From positions 1 through 64,000 of the forward strand of contig CAYVKG010000013.1 of the NCBI GenBank assembly GCA_964451955.1: DNA of 64,000 nucleotides, in the 5' to 3' direction. Origin of the DNA: JAPLNB01 sp964451955 (GTDB lineage Bacteria; Planctomycetota; Phycisphaerae; Tepidisphaerales; Tepidisphaeraceae). Both the position numbers and the translations under genes were made by a program. Of the stretch, positions 36,953 through 45,333 are shown in pieces. Position 1 is the first letter of the stretch. Every line of letters begins with the position of its first letter. The notes under the pieces were generated by a model that was given only the letters and a program-made list of their open reading frames with translations, ran no database searches and was not told where the DNA came from.

Positions 36953-38404
36953 TCAGTCGGTTGGCGAATCAACTTGAGCCGCTGGAGCAGACGATGGCCT
37001 TTGTTCCAGCGGCGAGTTTGTTTTCAGTCTGTTATAGAGCGTCCGAAGGCTGATGCCGAGGGATCTGGCGGCTGCGCTTTTGTTGCCATCGTGTTGGCGC
37101 AGGGCCTGTTGGATCATCAGCCATTCAACCTGCGCAATGGTCCCCGAAGGCACAACACACCCAAGGTTCGTCTTCTTCTCGGTCGGTGCAGCGAAAGGCA
37201 GGCCGAGGTGCTCAGGTTGAACACTAACCTGATCGCAGAGGATTTTCGCACGCTCGATAACGTTCCTCAATTCGCGGATGTTGCCGGGCCACCCGTACCG
37301 CAGCATCTGTTCCAAGGCTGCAACCGAGAAATTTCTGGCCTGAGCGCCCGGCACGTGGATGGTCCTGAGAAGGTGATTGGCGATGTCAGGCAGGTCCTCT
37401 AGGATCTCTCGGAGAGGTGGCAGAACAAGTTCAAAGGTCGCCAGGCGGTAAAACAGGTCCTTCCGGAATCGACCGGAGGCAACATCTTTCCGCAGATCCC
37501 GGTTGGTGGCGGCTATGACGCGAACGTCCGTACGGTACACCTCGCTGTCACCGACCCGGCGAGCTTCCCCATTTTCCAGAAGCCGCAGGAATTTGGCCTG
37601 TATGTCCACAGGCACGTCGCCAACTTCATCAAGAAAAAGCGTGCCGCGCGAGGCGGCAAGGACGAGTCCACGGTGATCGCGGTTTGCGCCGGTAAAAGCG
37701 CCCTTGCGATGTCCAAACAATTCGCTCTCCGCGAGTTCGCGAGGCAGGGCAGCACAGTTGACGGGAACGAAAGCGCTGTCTCTTCGGGCACTCTGGAGGT
37801 GGATCATCCGAGCCGCGATCTCCTTGCCTGTTCCGGTCTCCCCGCAGATGAGCACCGAGGCGCTGGTGGGCGCAACGCGAGCAATTAGGTCCTTCGCGGT
37901 GGCCATCGCGGCAGCCGACCCAATCAGACTGAGTGACGCTTGCCGGGTAACAATCTGCTGCTTGAGCACGCGGTTCTCGTCCCGGAGACGCTGCTGTTGC
38001 ACAAGGCGTTCGATGCGTTGCTCCAGTTCGGCAATGCGGCACGGCTTGACGAGGTAGTCATAAGCACCGAGCCGAATCGCCTGAATAGCCGAATTAAGGT
38101 CCGCGTTGCCCGTGAGAATGATGATGGCACATTCGTCGCCACGATCCGCTACTTCGCGAAGAAGATCAATCCCCGAGCCGTCAGGCAGGTGCAGATCCAG
38201 CAGAATCACATCGAATGCTCGGCTACAGAGCCGGGATCGAGCGTCGTCCAGCGAATAGGCGACAGTGGCTTCCACAAGGTGGTGAAGCTCGGATGCCCAG
38301 AGTTTGGCAAGAGGCTGTTCGTCCTCAACAATAAGGACGCTGAGGTGGTGATCGGCGACTGCCGGCGCATTCTTCGCATGGACTGATACGCCGAATCCGT
38401 CCAC
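36953..38404 (-). CDS. Sigma-54-dependent response regulator (NtrC family)
   Basis: 483 residues with three parts. The receiver domain covers about 20-135 with phospho-acceptor Asp70 in LLDLHLPDG and Lys120. The AAA+ domain covers about 160-400 with Walker A GETGTGKE at 188-195 and the sigma-54 contact loop GAFTGA at 235-240, then LFLDEVGDVP as Walker B. The C-terminal Fis-type HTH is near 447-465 (AAARSLGISLRTLYNRLK). It starts with GTG behind AAAGGAGTCTGTT. It is convergent with the ArsR gene and has no adjacent histidine kinase; the hybrid kinase at 45.3 kb is 7 kb away. Confidence 0.95.
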   Translation of the reverse strand: MDGFGVSVHAKNAPAVADHHLSVLIVEDEQPLAKLWASELHHLVEATVAYSLDDARSRLCSRAFDVILLDLHLPDGSGIDLLREVADRGDECAIIILTGNADLNSAIQAIRLGAYDYLVKPCRIAELEQRIERLVQQQRLRDENRVLKQQIVTRQASLSLIGSAAAMATAKDLIARVAPTSASVLICGETGTGKEIAARMIHLQSARRDSAFVPVNCAALPRELAESELFGHRKGAFTGANRDHRGLVLAASRGTLFLDEVGDVPVDIQAKFLRLLENGEARRVGDSEVYRTDVRVIAATNRDLRKDVASGRFRKDLFYRLATFELVLPPLREILEDLPDIANHLLRTIHVPGAQARNFSVAALEQMLRYGWPGNIRELRNVIERAKILCDQVSVQPEHLGLPFAAPTEKKTNLGCVVPSGTIAQVEWLMIQQALRQHDGNKSAAARSLGISLRTLYNRLKTNSPLEQRPSSAPAAQVDSPTD

Positions 38405-38860
38405 AACAGACTCCTTTCCTCAAGTAATCAGCCAGCCCTGTGGATTCCGCCCCTGGCAGAAAGCCAGGGATCCACGCTTGGCACGGTCACAACGAATCGA
38501 GGCGAATCCCGACAACCCGATTTGCCCGAAGGGGCATTCCAACCGCATCCTACACGAAAGCGACGGAAATATCTGCATGTCAGTTGCCGTGTTCCAGAGC
38601 GATTCGCCCCGGACAGGGCAGGATGCCGTCGAGCGAGCCGCTGCCGACCAGATCGGGTGACGGCGGAACAGCGTGCCCAACGACGGCCAACGGAACATCC
38701 GGCCAGCCCCCCCCAAACAGGTCAGACGCGCCGGAAACGCCTGTGAGCGACCACCGCTACCAATCCACACGGCATTTTCTTCGCCCGGCACGTCCATTAT
38801 GATCACCTTCCGCAATCGTCATCGATCATCGGTCATTGTCCTGAACTTCAACGGCTCATC
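38405..38860. other. Divergent intergenic region between the NtrC-type and MazG-like genes
   Basis: 456 bases that should hold the two promoters. No sigma-54 type (TGGC-N8-TGC) or clear sigma-70 site was identified. A 131-codon minus frame (38420-38815) has no domain and is not called. Confidence 0.4.
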
Positions 38861-39145
38861 ATGAATCCCCAAACGCTCACCCTCTCTGCCTTCCAGCACC
38901 ACATCTTCGAAAAGTACGAGAAAGTGGACCGCGCAAGGGGAACGCCAAAGACGTTTCTCTGGTTCATCGAAGAGGTCGGTGAACTTGCGACGGCGCTCAA
39001 CGGCACCGATCGCGCAAACCTTGAGGAGGAGTTCGCCGACGTGCTCGCCTGGCTCTGCACGCTCGCCAACATCAATGACATTGACCTGGCAGCCGTTGTC
39101 CAGAAGAAGTACCTCGGCGACAGCGCTCCAGAGGGGCACAAATAG
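38861..39145 (+). CDS. MazG-like nucleotide pyrophosphohydrolase
   Basis: 94 residues of the all-alpha NTP-PPase superfamily, which hydrolyses (d)NTPs to monophosphates and may clean the nucleotide pool. The metal-binding helix FIEEVGELATAL and the second LEEEFADVLAWL give the E-x-x-E and E-x-x-D pattern. The length is typical of single-domain MazG-like enzymes. No clear ribosome site precedes the ATG. Confidence 0.85.
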   Translation: MNPQTLTLSAFQHHIFEKYEKVDRARGTPKTFLWFIEEVGELATALNGTDRANLEEEFADVLAWLCTLANINDIDLAAVVQKKYLGDSAPEGHK

Positions 39146-39265
39146 TGGTCTCGCCTGCAACTAAACCCTCCGCCATGCGTCCATCGCCTTGGTAAGATGA
39201 TGCGGCGAAAAGGGCGTCAAGTGGTCATGCGCCGCCGCCAAGCGTGTAATTGACGCTCGGGAACC

Positions 39266-41752
39266 ATGTTCGTACAGTTGCTTGACATGCGATCGTGCCT
39301 GTCGGGGTTAATCCTCCTTCTGTCCTGCGCTCCTCTATTCGGCCAGCCCGCCGAGGGCGATGTGGAATCCATCGGATTCGACGGCTTCTATCGGCCTAAC
39401 GCCTGCATCCCCATGAAGCTGCGATTGCGCCCCAAGATCGGAACCCCGTCTACCTACAAGCTCGCGGTCCTGCAGGAGGACATGGACGGCGATCGCGTTC
39501 TGTATTCCCGCCCGTTCACCCTCAACGGCAATCCCGATGGCGGCCGCCTCGAAGAGAAAGTCTGGGTGTACTTCATTCCTCAGCCGCGAGAGCTGCGCGA
39601 CGCCAAGACTCCCCCGGAACTCAAAAACATTCTGCGCATTTTCCTGTGCACGCCCTCGGGCCGGCAGCTCACGCAGATCGATATTCTCCCGGGCACGCCC
39701 ATGCCCAAAGACATCGACGACCCCAGGATCAACGACAGCAAACGCGGCACCCGTCTGATTCTCACGGTCGGTAACTCCCAGTCTCGGCCGTTTCGCTCAA
39801 TCTACCAGCTCGCAAGAGGTGTTCTGGAAGACGCCATCTTCCAGCCCGTTTCGATCGCCGACCTGCCGGAAAGCTCGCTAGGTTACCAGGCCGTTGATGC
39901 GATCGTCTGGCTCAACGCCGACCCGGCGGATTTGGCTGCCAAACCTGACACATCGGCGGCAATCCAGGAGTACGTGCGCAACGGCGGCAATCTCGTGGTC
40001 TGCCAGAATCCGCTCGCATGGCAAAAGACGATGGACAGTCCGCTTGGCGACCTCATTCCTGTGCTGCCCACCGCCGTGGAAGATGAGAAGGGGTTGGCTT
40101 CGCTTCGAAGACTCGCCGAGCTGCCCGACCCGAAGATCACGACGGATCCCAAGAGCGGGAAGATCATCAATGTGCAGGATCCATGGAGCGACACGGTCGA
40201 TCGATCGGCCCCCATCGTCCGCGCCGCTCCCAAGCCTGGCGCATTCGTGAATCTCTACCAGGCATCGGACCCCAAGAGCCCCTATCTGGCACGCTGGATG
40301 GTGGGGCTCGGCGCCGTCATCTGGACAGCACAGGATTTTGGCGACCCGACCGTCCAGTCCGCCACAGCCAATCGTTACGCAGGCTGGGCCAGAATCTGGG
40401 ACCGAACCTTCGATTGGCGCAACCGGACGATCACGCCCGATATCGCGCGCAACGACGCGGAAAGATGGGCCGAGACGGTTTATCGAGAAACGGGCACCGC
40501 GACCGATTTGTCGAAGCCACTTGCCGGGGGCATGGAGGCCACTCACAAGGGCGTTGCGCTGGTCGCGCTGGCGATGATCTTCTTTGTCGCCTACTGGTTG
40601 GCCGCCGGCCCCGGCAGCTACTTCTTTCTCCTCGCGAAGAAACGCGCACACTTGAGTTGGATCGCGTTCGGCGTCGCCGCGGTCGTCGCTACCGCACTCA
40701 CGTTGCTCATCGTGAAACTCGTCCTCCGTGGCCCGCCTGAGCTTTACCACGTCTCCTTTGTTCGCGTGTCGCCGCAGTCGGATGCCGTAATCCATTCACA
40801 GTTTGGCCTGTACATCAAGCGAGACGGCATTCAGAGGATCGTGCTCAAGGAAAGTGACCCCAAACGCGAGAGCTACATCATCCCGTACCCCGATCATCCG
40901 GACCAGAATCCGATCGAGAAGACCGGCTTCACCGCCTACCTCGAATACGAGGTCCCGATGCGCGATCGCAACTCGGGTGAGCCCCCGGCCATCGAGGTGC
41001 CGTACCGTTCCACGCTCAAAAAGTTCCGCGCGCAATGGGTTGGCCGCTTCCCCGGGAACATCACCGGCTCCGCGCGACTCGTCGATGGCAGGTTGGCCGG
41101 CCGACTCACCAATAACACCGGCGTCGACCTGCACAACGTGTATCTCGCTTTCGCCCCGACCCCCGCGCAGGGCCAGGGCCAGGATGATCTGTTGATCGAA
41201 ATCCCCGACACTCAGTTCGCTGCGGCCTGGCCCAAAGGAGCAATCTGGGACTTGGCGGACATCATGTCACAACTGAGGAACCAGGGCATCGAGATTGAAC
41301 GCCCCGGAACGATCGGAGCCCGCGGCCGACTGAACGGAACATGGCTGGCCAAGGATGTGAAGGGAAGCTGGGTGGACAACCAACTCGCAGGCAGGCTGGG
41401 TGGCACTGATCTCTCGCCGGATGACAAGCGGGTTCCGGTGCTCCTGAGCCTGTTCGACCGCCTGGAACCCGCGAAGAACGCTCCCGGCCCCAATAGCCCA
41501 AACGATCGGTTTGAGCTTCTCCGGCGTTCCGCCAGGCACATGGACGCGTCGGCGGCCGTCTCCACGGGGCATCTGCTGGTGTTGGCGACATCCGGCACCG
41601 ACAACCGCACTCCCGTGCCACTCCCCTTCCCGCTTCAAGTCGAAGAAGCTACACCGACCGTTGGAAGAGGCGTCATCTTCTATCAGTTCGTCGTCCCGAT
41701 GGAACGCTCGGGCACCGCTACCCAACCCGCAGAGACATCAGCCGATCAGTGA
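39266..41752 (+). CDS. Large membrane-anchored accessory protein of an ABC module
   Basis: 828 residues that I cannot assign to a named family. A signal peptide (about 1-27) is followed by a long periplasmic region (to about 435) with a GATase-like or von Willebrand-like stretch around VRNGGNLVVCQNPLAWQK and a segment GAVIWTAQDFGDP. Two transmembrane helices lie at about 432-450 and 468-488 (VALVALAMIFFVAYWLAAGP and VVATALTLLIVKLVL), with another soluble beta-rich part after them. It sits 16 bases before an ABC ATPase gene, recalling the GldG-type accessory subunits of Gld-like ABC modules; that comparison rests on layout. Confidence 0.65.
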   Translation: MFVQLLDMRSCLSGLILLLSCAPLFGQPAEGDVESIGFDGFYRPNACIPMKLRLRPKIGTPSTYKLAVLQEDMDGDRVLYSRPFTLNGNPDGGRLEEKVWVYFIPQPRELRDAKTPPELKNILRIFLCTPSGRQLTQIDILPGTPMPKDIDDPRINDSKRGTRLILTVGNSQSRPFRSIYQLARGVLEDAIFQPVSIADLPESSLGYQAVDAIVWLNADPADLAAKPDTSAAIQEYVRNGGNLVVCQNPLAWQKTMDSPLGDLIPVLPTAVEDEKGLASLRRLAELPDPKITTDPKSGKIINVQDPWSDTVDRSAPIVRAAPKPGAFVNLYQASDPKSPYLARWMVGLGAVIWTAQDFGDPTVQSATANRYAGWARIWDRTFDWRNRTITPDIARNDAERWAETVYRETGTATDLSKPLAGGMEATHKGVALVALAMIFFVAYWLAAGPGSYFFLLAKKRAHLSWIAFGVAAVVATALTLLIVKLVLRGPPELYHVSFVRVSPQSDAVIHSQFGLYIKRDGIQRIVLKESDPKRESYIIPYPDHPDQNPIEKTGFTAYLEYEVPMRDRNSGEPPAIEVPYRSTLKKFRAQWVGRFPGNITGSARLVDGRLAGRLTNNTGVDLHNVYLAFAPTPAQGQGQDDLLIEIPDTQFAAAWPKGAIWDLADIMSQLRNQGIEIERPGTIGARGRLNGTWLAKDVKGSWVDNQLAGRLGGTDLSPDDKRVPVLLSLFDRLEPAKNAPGPNSPNDRFELLRRSARHMDASAAVSTGHLLVLATSGTDNRTPVPLPFPLQVEEATPTVGRGVIFYQFVVPMERSGTATQPAETSADQ

Positions 41753-41768
41753 GTACGGGCAAACACCC

Positions 41769-42704
41769 ATGGCCATCGTCATCAAAACCGTTAACCTCAC
41801 GAAGCGATACGGTACCCTTGTTGCCTTGTCCAACCTCAACCTCGAAATCGAGGAAGGCGATTGCTTCGGCTACATCGGCCCCAACGGCGCCGGCAAATCC
41901 ACGACCATCAAGATCCTCGCCACCCTGCTTCAACCCACATGGGGCGAGGCACGCATCTGCGATTACGTCGTCGGCTACCAGTCACGCCTGATTCGTCCGC
42001 TCATCGGTTACGTGCCGGACTATTTCGGCGCCTATGAAGACATGGTGGTCATGGAGTACCTGGAGTTCTTCGCCGCCGCCTACAATATCAACGGCGCCGC
42101 CCGAACCAAGGTTGTGAACGACGTTCTGGAACTGACCGACCTTGCCGGCAAACGCGATGCCCTCGTTGACGGGCTCTCGCGCGGGATGAAGCAGAGGCTA
42201 TCGGTCGCCCGGGTGCTGGTACATGATCCAAAGGTGCTGCTCCTGGATGAGCCGGCCGCCAATCTCGATCCGCGAGCCCGGATCGAAATCCGGGAGCTGC
42301 TCAAGGAACTGAGACGGATGGGCAAGACAATCCTGATTTCCTCTCACATCCTTCCCGAATTGGCGGATCTGTGCAACAAGGTCGGCATCATCGAACAAGG
42401 CGAGTTGCTGTATTCAGGTCCCGTCGCCGACATCATCCGGCGGGCCAGAGCCGGCACCGTGCTGCATGTTGCCGTTGCCGGCGGGCAGGACCGCGCCGCG
42501 GCGATGCTCTCGACCGATCCGAATGTGGCGGACGTCCAGAACAGCAACGGTTATCTGCAGGTAGTGCTGAAGTCGGGGGTCGAAGACTACTCCTTCGTCC
42601 CACGCCGCCTCATCGAGGCGGGCTACCGCCTGACACTGCTCAAGGAGGAAGAAGTCAATCTCGAAACGGCCTTCATGAGACTGACCAAGGGAATAGTGCA
42701 ATAG
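41769..42704 (+). CDS. ABC transporter ATP-binding protein
   Basis: 311-residue ATPase of the ABC-2 exporter (CcmA/GldA-like) group. GPNGAGKSTTIKIL is Walker A, LSRGMKQRLSVARVL is a variant signature motif, VLLLDEPAANLDP is Walker B plus D-loop and LISSHILPEL holds the switch His. A C-terminal 80-residue domain follows. The start at 41769 is chosen because the homologous sequence begins there; the open frame runs back into the upstream gene. It should energise the permease encoded next. Confidence 0.95.
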   Translation: MAIVIKTVNLTKRYGTLVALSNLNLEIEEGDCFGYIGPNGAGKSTTIKILATLLQPTWGEARICDYVVGYQSRLIRPLIGYVPDYFGAYEDMVVMEYLEFFAAAYNINGAARTKVVNDVLELTDLAGKRDALVDGLSRGMKQRLSVARVLVHDPKVLLLDEPAANLDPRARIEIRELLKELRRMGKTILISSHILPELADLCNKVGIIEQGELLYSGPVADIIRRARAGTVLHVAVAGGQDRAAAMLSTDPNVADVQNSNGYLQVVLKSGVEDYSFVPRRLIEAGYRLTLLKEEEVNLETAFMRLTKGIVQ

Positions 42705-42878
42705 AGGTGCCTAACCTATGCGATCTGTCGAGCCTCCGGAATATCAGAAACGTCAGATGCCAAATGCCTGGCGCACATTCCGCCTCGCCCCTCCTCCGGA
42801 AGCATCGGCCAGATGCCGCATCATCAGGCTCCAGTCATTGAAACTCAAAACGATCAGGCCGGCGATCATCAAAGACCC

Positions 42879-44981
42879 ATGTTAGGCATCGGTAACTATC
42901 TCTGGCGACTGGTCCCGGCAAACCCAATCCTGCTGCGGGTGATCACTGCCGGCGGTAAACGAAAGCGAGATCTTCTCATCCGCTGCGCGTACCTGGGCGT
43001 GCTTCTGCTCTTGGTCATATTCCTGCTCTTGACTTCGGCCGACTCATTTGCCAACGCCAGCCTCGCCAAGCTCTCCATGCAGTCGGCCGGGATCTTCTGG
43101 TGGATGAGCTATGTCCAGCTTGCCCTGGTCGCTCTGCTGGCGCCCGTCTTCACCGCCGGCGCCATCACCCAGGAGAAGGACTCCCAGACCTACGACATTC
43201 TCCTGACCACTCCGCTGACCAACGGCCAGATCGTGCTGGGCTCGCTGCTCTCACGTCTCTTCTTCGTCATCGCGCTGCTCATCTCGGGAATCCCGATTTT
43301 CTCGATCACGCAAATGTTCGGAGGAGTGGCCATCAGGTCGATTGCGATGTCGTTCCTGATCGCCGCCTCAACCGCGTTCGTTACGGGCGCGTTGGCGATG
43401 GCCGTCGCCGTTTTCAAAGTCGGCACCCGGCGAACCATCTTCTCCTTTTACCTTTGGATCATCCTGTATCTGGCAATTCCCCTGATCCTCGAAAACATGG
43501 GCTACGGCTGGCATGTTTGGCTCCGGACCGGCACCGGGCAGGTCGCGTCGCATATCTCGTGGTTCGCTGGCATCCACCCGTTTCTGGCATTGAGGGTGAT
43601 CTTCGGCGATCCCGCGTACCAACCACCCGACTTGGCCATGGTGCAGAAGTACCCATGGCCCGTTGACTGGTATCTATCGAGCCCACATACCTTCTACATC
43701 GCCATCACGTTTCTCCTGTCTTTCGTCCTGGTTATCCCATCGATCATCTCGCTGCGACGCATCGCGCAGTCTTCCCAGACACTTCGGCAGTGGTTCCTTC
43801 AGGTCCTTCGCCTGTCCAAGGGCGACCGCACGCGCAAGCCCCGTCGCGTCTGGACCAATCCCGTCGCATGGCGCGAGGCCAAGACCAAGGCTTCCGCAAC
43901 TCGCGCCGTTGCTCTTCGCTACGGCTTCATGGTACTCGGAATCGCCGGCGCAATTGTCCTCCTGGTACTCTCTTCGACGCCTCAAACCGTGTCTCGAGTC
44001 ATCGGCGAGAATGGGTATGACGCAGCCAAAGGGACCGTCCTGATTGTCACCGATGGGACGCCACACCCCTATCGCGTCCGACCCTACGCCTCGGCAGGCA
44101 GCCCGGCTACGATCGTCAAGTATCACGATCAACAGGTCTCCGTTGAGGAACTGCGCGAAGGCCGCGTGATTGACGAATTCACGCCCGATGTCACCCCGGG
44201 CGTCCGCGCCATCCACTCAATCCGGATCTCCGACCCTCAATCGGTGCTCGGCGACCGCCTCACACGGCAGTTTCTGCTTGGCGCCATCGCGGTCGAACTG
44301 GTGGTGATTCTCCTCATCCTAACCCAGTCGGCCGCCTCCGCAGTCACTCGCGAGAAGGAAGACGGCACGCTCGACCTGCTGCTCTCCACCCCCATCACCA
44401 GCCATTACTATATCTGGGGCAAGCTGCGGGGCCTCGTCAGTTTCGTTGTCCCACTGATCGCGGTTCCCATCGTGTCCGTCATCCTGTTTGTCATCCGGGA
44501 TCTGTTTGCCTCGCCGCCCGTGCCGGGCCTCCCGCGTCCATGGACAGTCTTCCCTGAAGCGGTGCTCGTTCTGCCGGCAACGCTGCTCATGGTGGTTGCG
44601 TTCGCAGCCATTCTCGGCATGCAGATGTCGCTCCGCTGTCGCAAGACCGTTGTCGCAGTCATGGCGTCCGTAGGCATCGTGGCGGGCGTCTGCGGCTCGC
44701 TCTGGGCATGTGGAACAGGCGCCGCCTCATCCAAAGAGTTCGGACAGATGGGACTGGTCATCGGATCATTCTCACCATTCACACTCATGGCTCTGCTGAT
44801 CAGTCCAGCCGACATTGCCAGTCGATCGTTCGGCAACCCCACCGCTTCCACCGCAGATGCCCGAATCCTCATCTTCTTCTTCGGCTGGATCGCCGCCGCC
44901 GTTTACGGGTTGATTGTCTGGGCCATGTACAAGTCAATGGTTCGTAATTTCGACATGACCATCCGCAAACAGACCACCTAA
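42879..44981 (+). CDS. ABC-2 type permease, double-length
   Basis: 700-residue membrane protein with two ABC-2-like halves. The first (about 15-310) begins LLIRCAYLGVLLLLVIFLLL and includes the ABC-2 signature segment TAGAITQEKDSQTYDILLTTPL. The second (about 350-700) repeats this as ASAVTREKEDGTLDLLLSTPI. About 12 transmembrane helices are visible, suggesting a pseudo-dimer in one chain. The start is uncertain: 42879 (MLGIGNYLWRL) is preferred for its hydrophobic continuation, but an upstream in-frame ATG at 42813 is possible, and neither has a good ribosome site. Probable partner of the upstream ATPase; the substrate is unknown. Confidence 0.85.
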   Translation: MLGIGNYLWRLVPANPILLRVITAGGKRKRDLLIRCAYLGVLLLLVIFLLLTSADSFANASLAKLSMQSAGIFWWMSYVQLALVALLAPVFTAGAITQEKDSQTYDILLTTPLTNGQIVLGSLLSRLFFVIALLISGIPIFSITQMFGGVAIRSIAMSFLIAASTAFVTGALAMAVAVFKVGTRRTIFSFYLWIILYLAIPLILENMGYGWHVWLRTGTGQVASHISWFAGIHPFLALRVIFGDPAYQPPDLAMVQKYPWPVDWYLSSPHTFYIAITFLLSFVLVIPSIISLRRIAQSSQTLRQWFLQVLRLSKGDRTRKPRRVWTNPVAWREAKTKASATRAVALRYGFMVLGIAGAIVLLVLSSTPQTVSRVIGENGYDAAKGTVLIVTDGTPHPYRVRPYASAGSPATIVKYHDQQVSVEELREGRVIDEFTPDVTPGVRAIHSIRISDPQSVLGDRLTRQFLLGAIAVELVVILLILTQSAASAVTREKEDGTLDLLLSTPITSHYYIWGKLRGLVSFVVPLIAVPIVSVILFVIRDLFASPPVPGLPRPWTVFPEAVLVLPATLLMVVAFAAILGMQMSLRCRKTVVAVMASVGIVAGVCGSLWACGTGAASSKEFGQMGLVIGSFSPFTLMALLISPADIASRSFGNPTASTADARILIFFFGWIAAAVYGLIVWAMYKSMVRNFDMTIRKQTT

Positions 44982-45333
44982 ACTCTCCTCGATAATGGAA
45001 TTTGCAGATGCTGTCGGATCGTCGAACATTACGGCATCCAATCAGCTCCCGTGACCTGTTCCCTGACCCGACCTCCGATGCGCCAAGACTCCGCGCACAA
45101 CCCAACACATCCCCCAACGCCAAGAGTCTCTTGAACAACGCGGGCTACCTTGGGATGATGGTCCAGAATGGCCCCGCCCCTGACGAGGCCATCCACAACT
45201 CGGTTGCTGCGAAACGCACCTCGACGCCGCAAGACCGAGATTCGCTCGCTTATTCTTCGCCGACGCCCGTCGGAGATTCGGTATCGGCCGACTCGCGGCT
45301 GGCGGGGCGCGGCCCGCGGCCAGGAGCACGGCC
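44982..45333. other. Spacer between the permease and the hybrid kinase
   Basis: 352 bases. A 111-codon plus frame (45002-45337) overlaps the kinase start by an ATGA junction, which would allow coupled translation. The sequence has no domain or signal peptide and is compositionally plain, so I leave it uncalled. Confidence 0.4.

Noticed and set aside
38420..38815. 131-codon minus-strand frame before the MazG-like gene
   Set aside because: Unusual composition for a protein, no ribosome site and no domain; probably promoter DNA.
41511..41768. Upstream extension of the ABC ATPase
   Set aside because: Overlaps the previous gene in another frame; the ATPase fold begins at 41769.
42813..42878. N-terminal extension of the permease
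   Set aside because: The 22 extra residues are hydrophilic and without a ribosome site; kept as an alternative start only.
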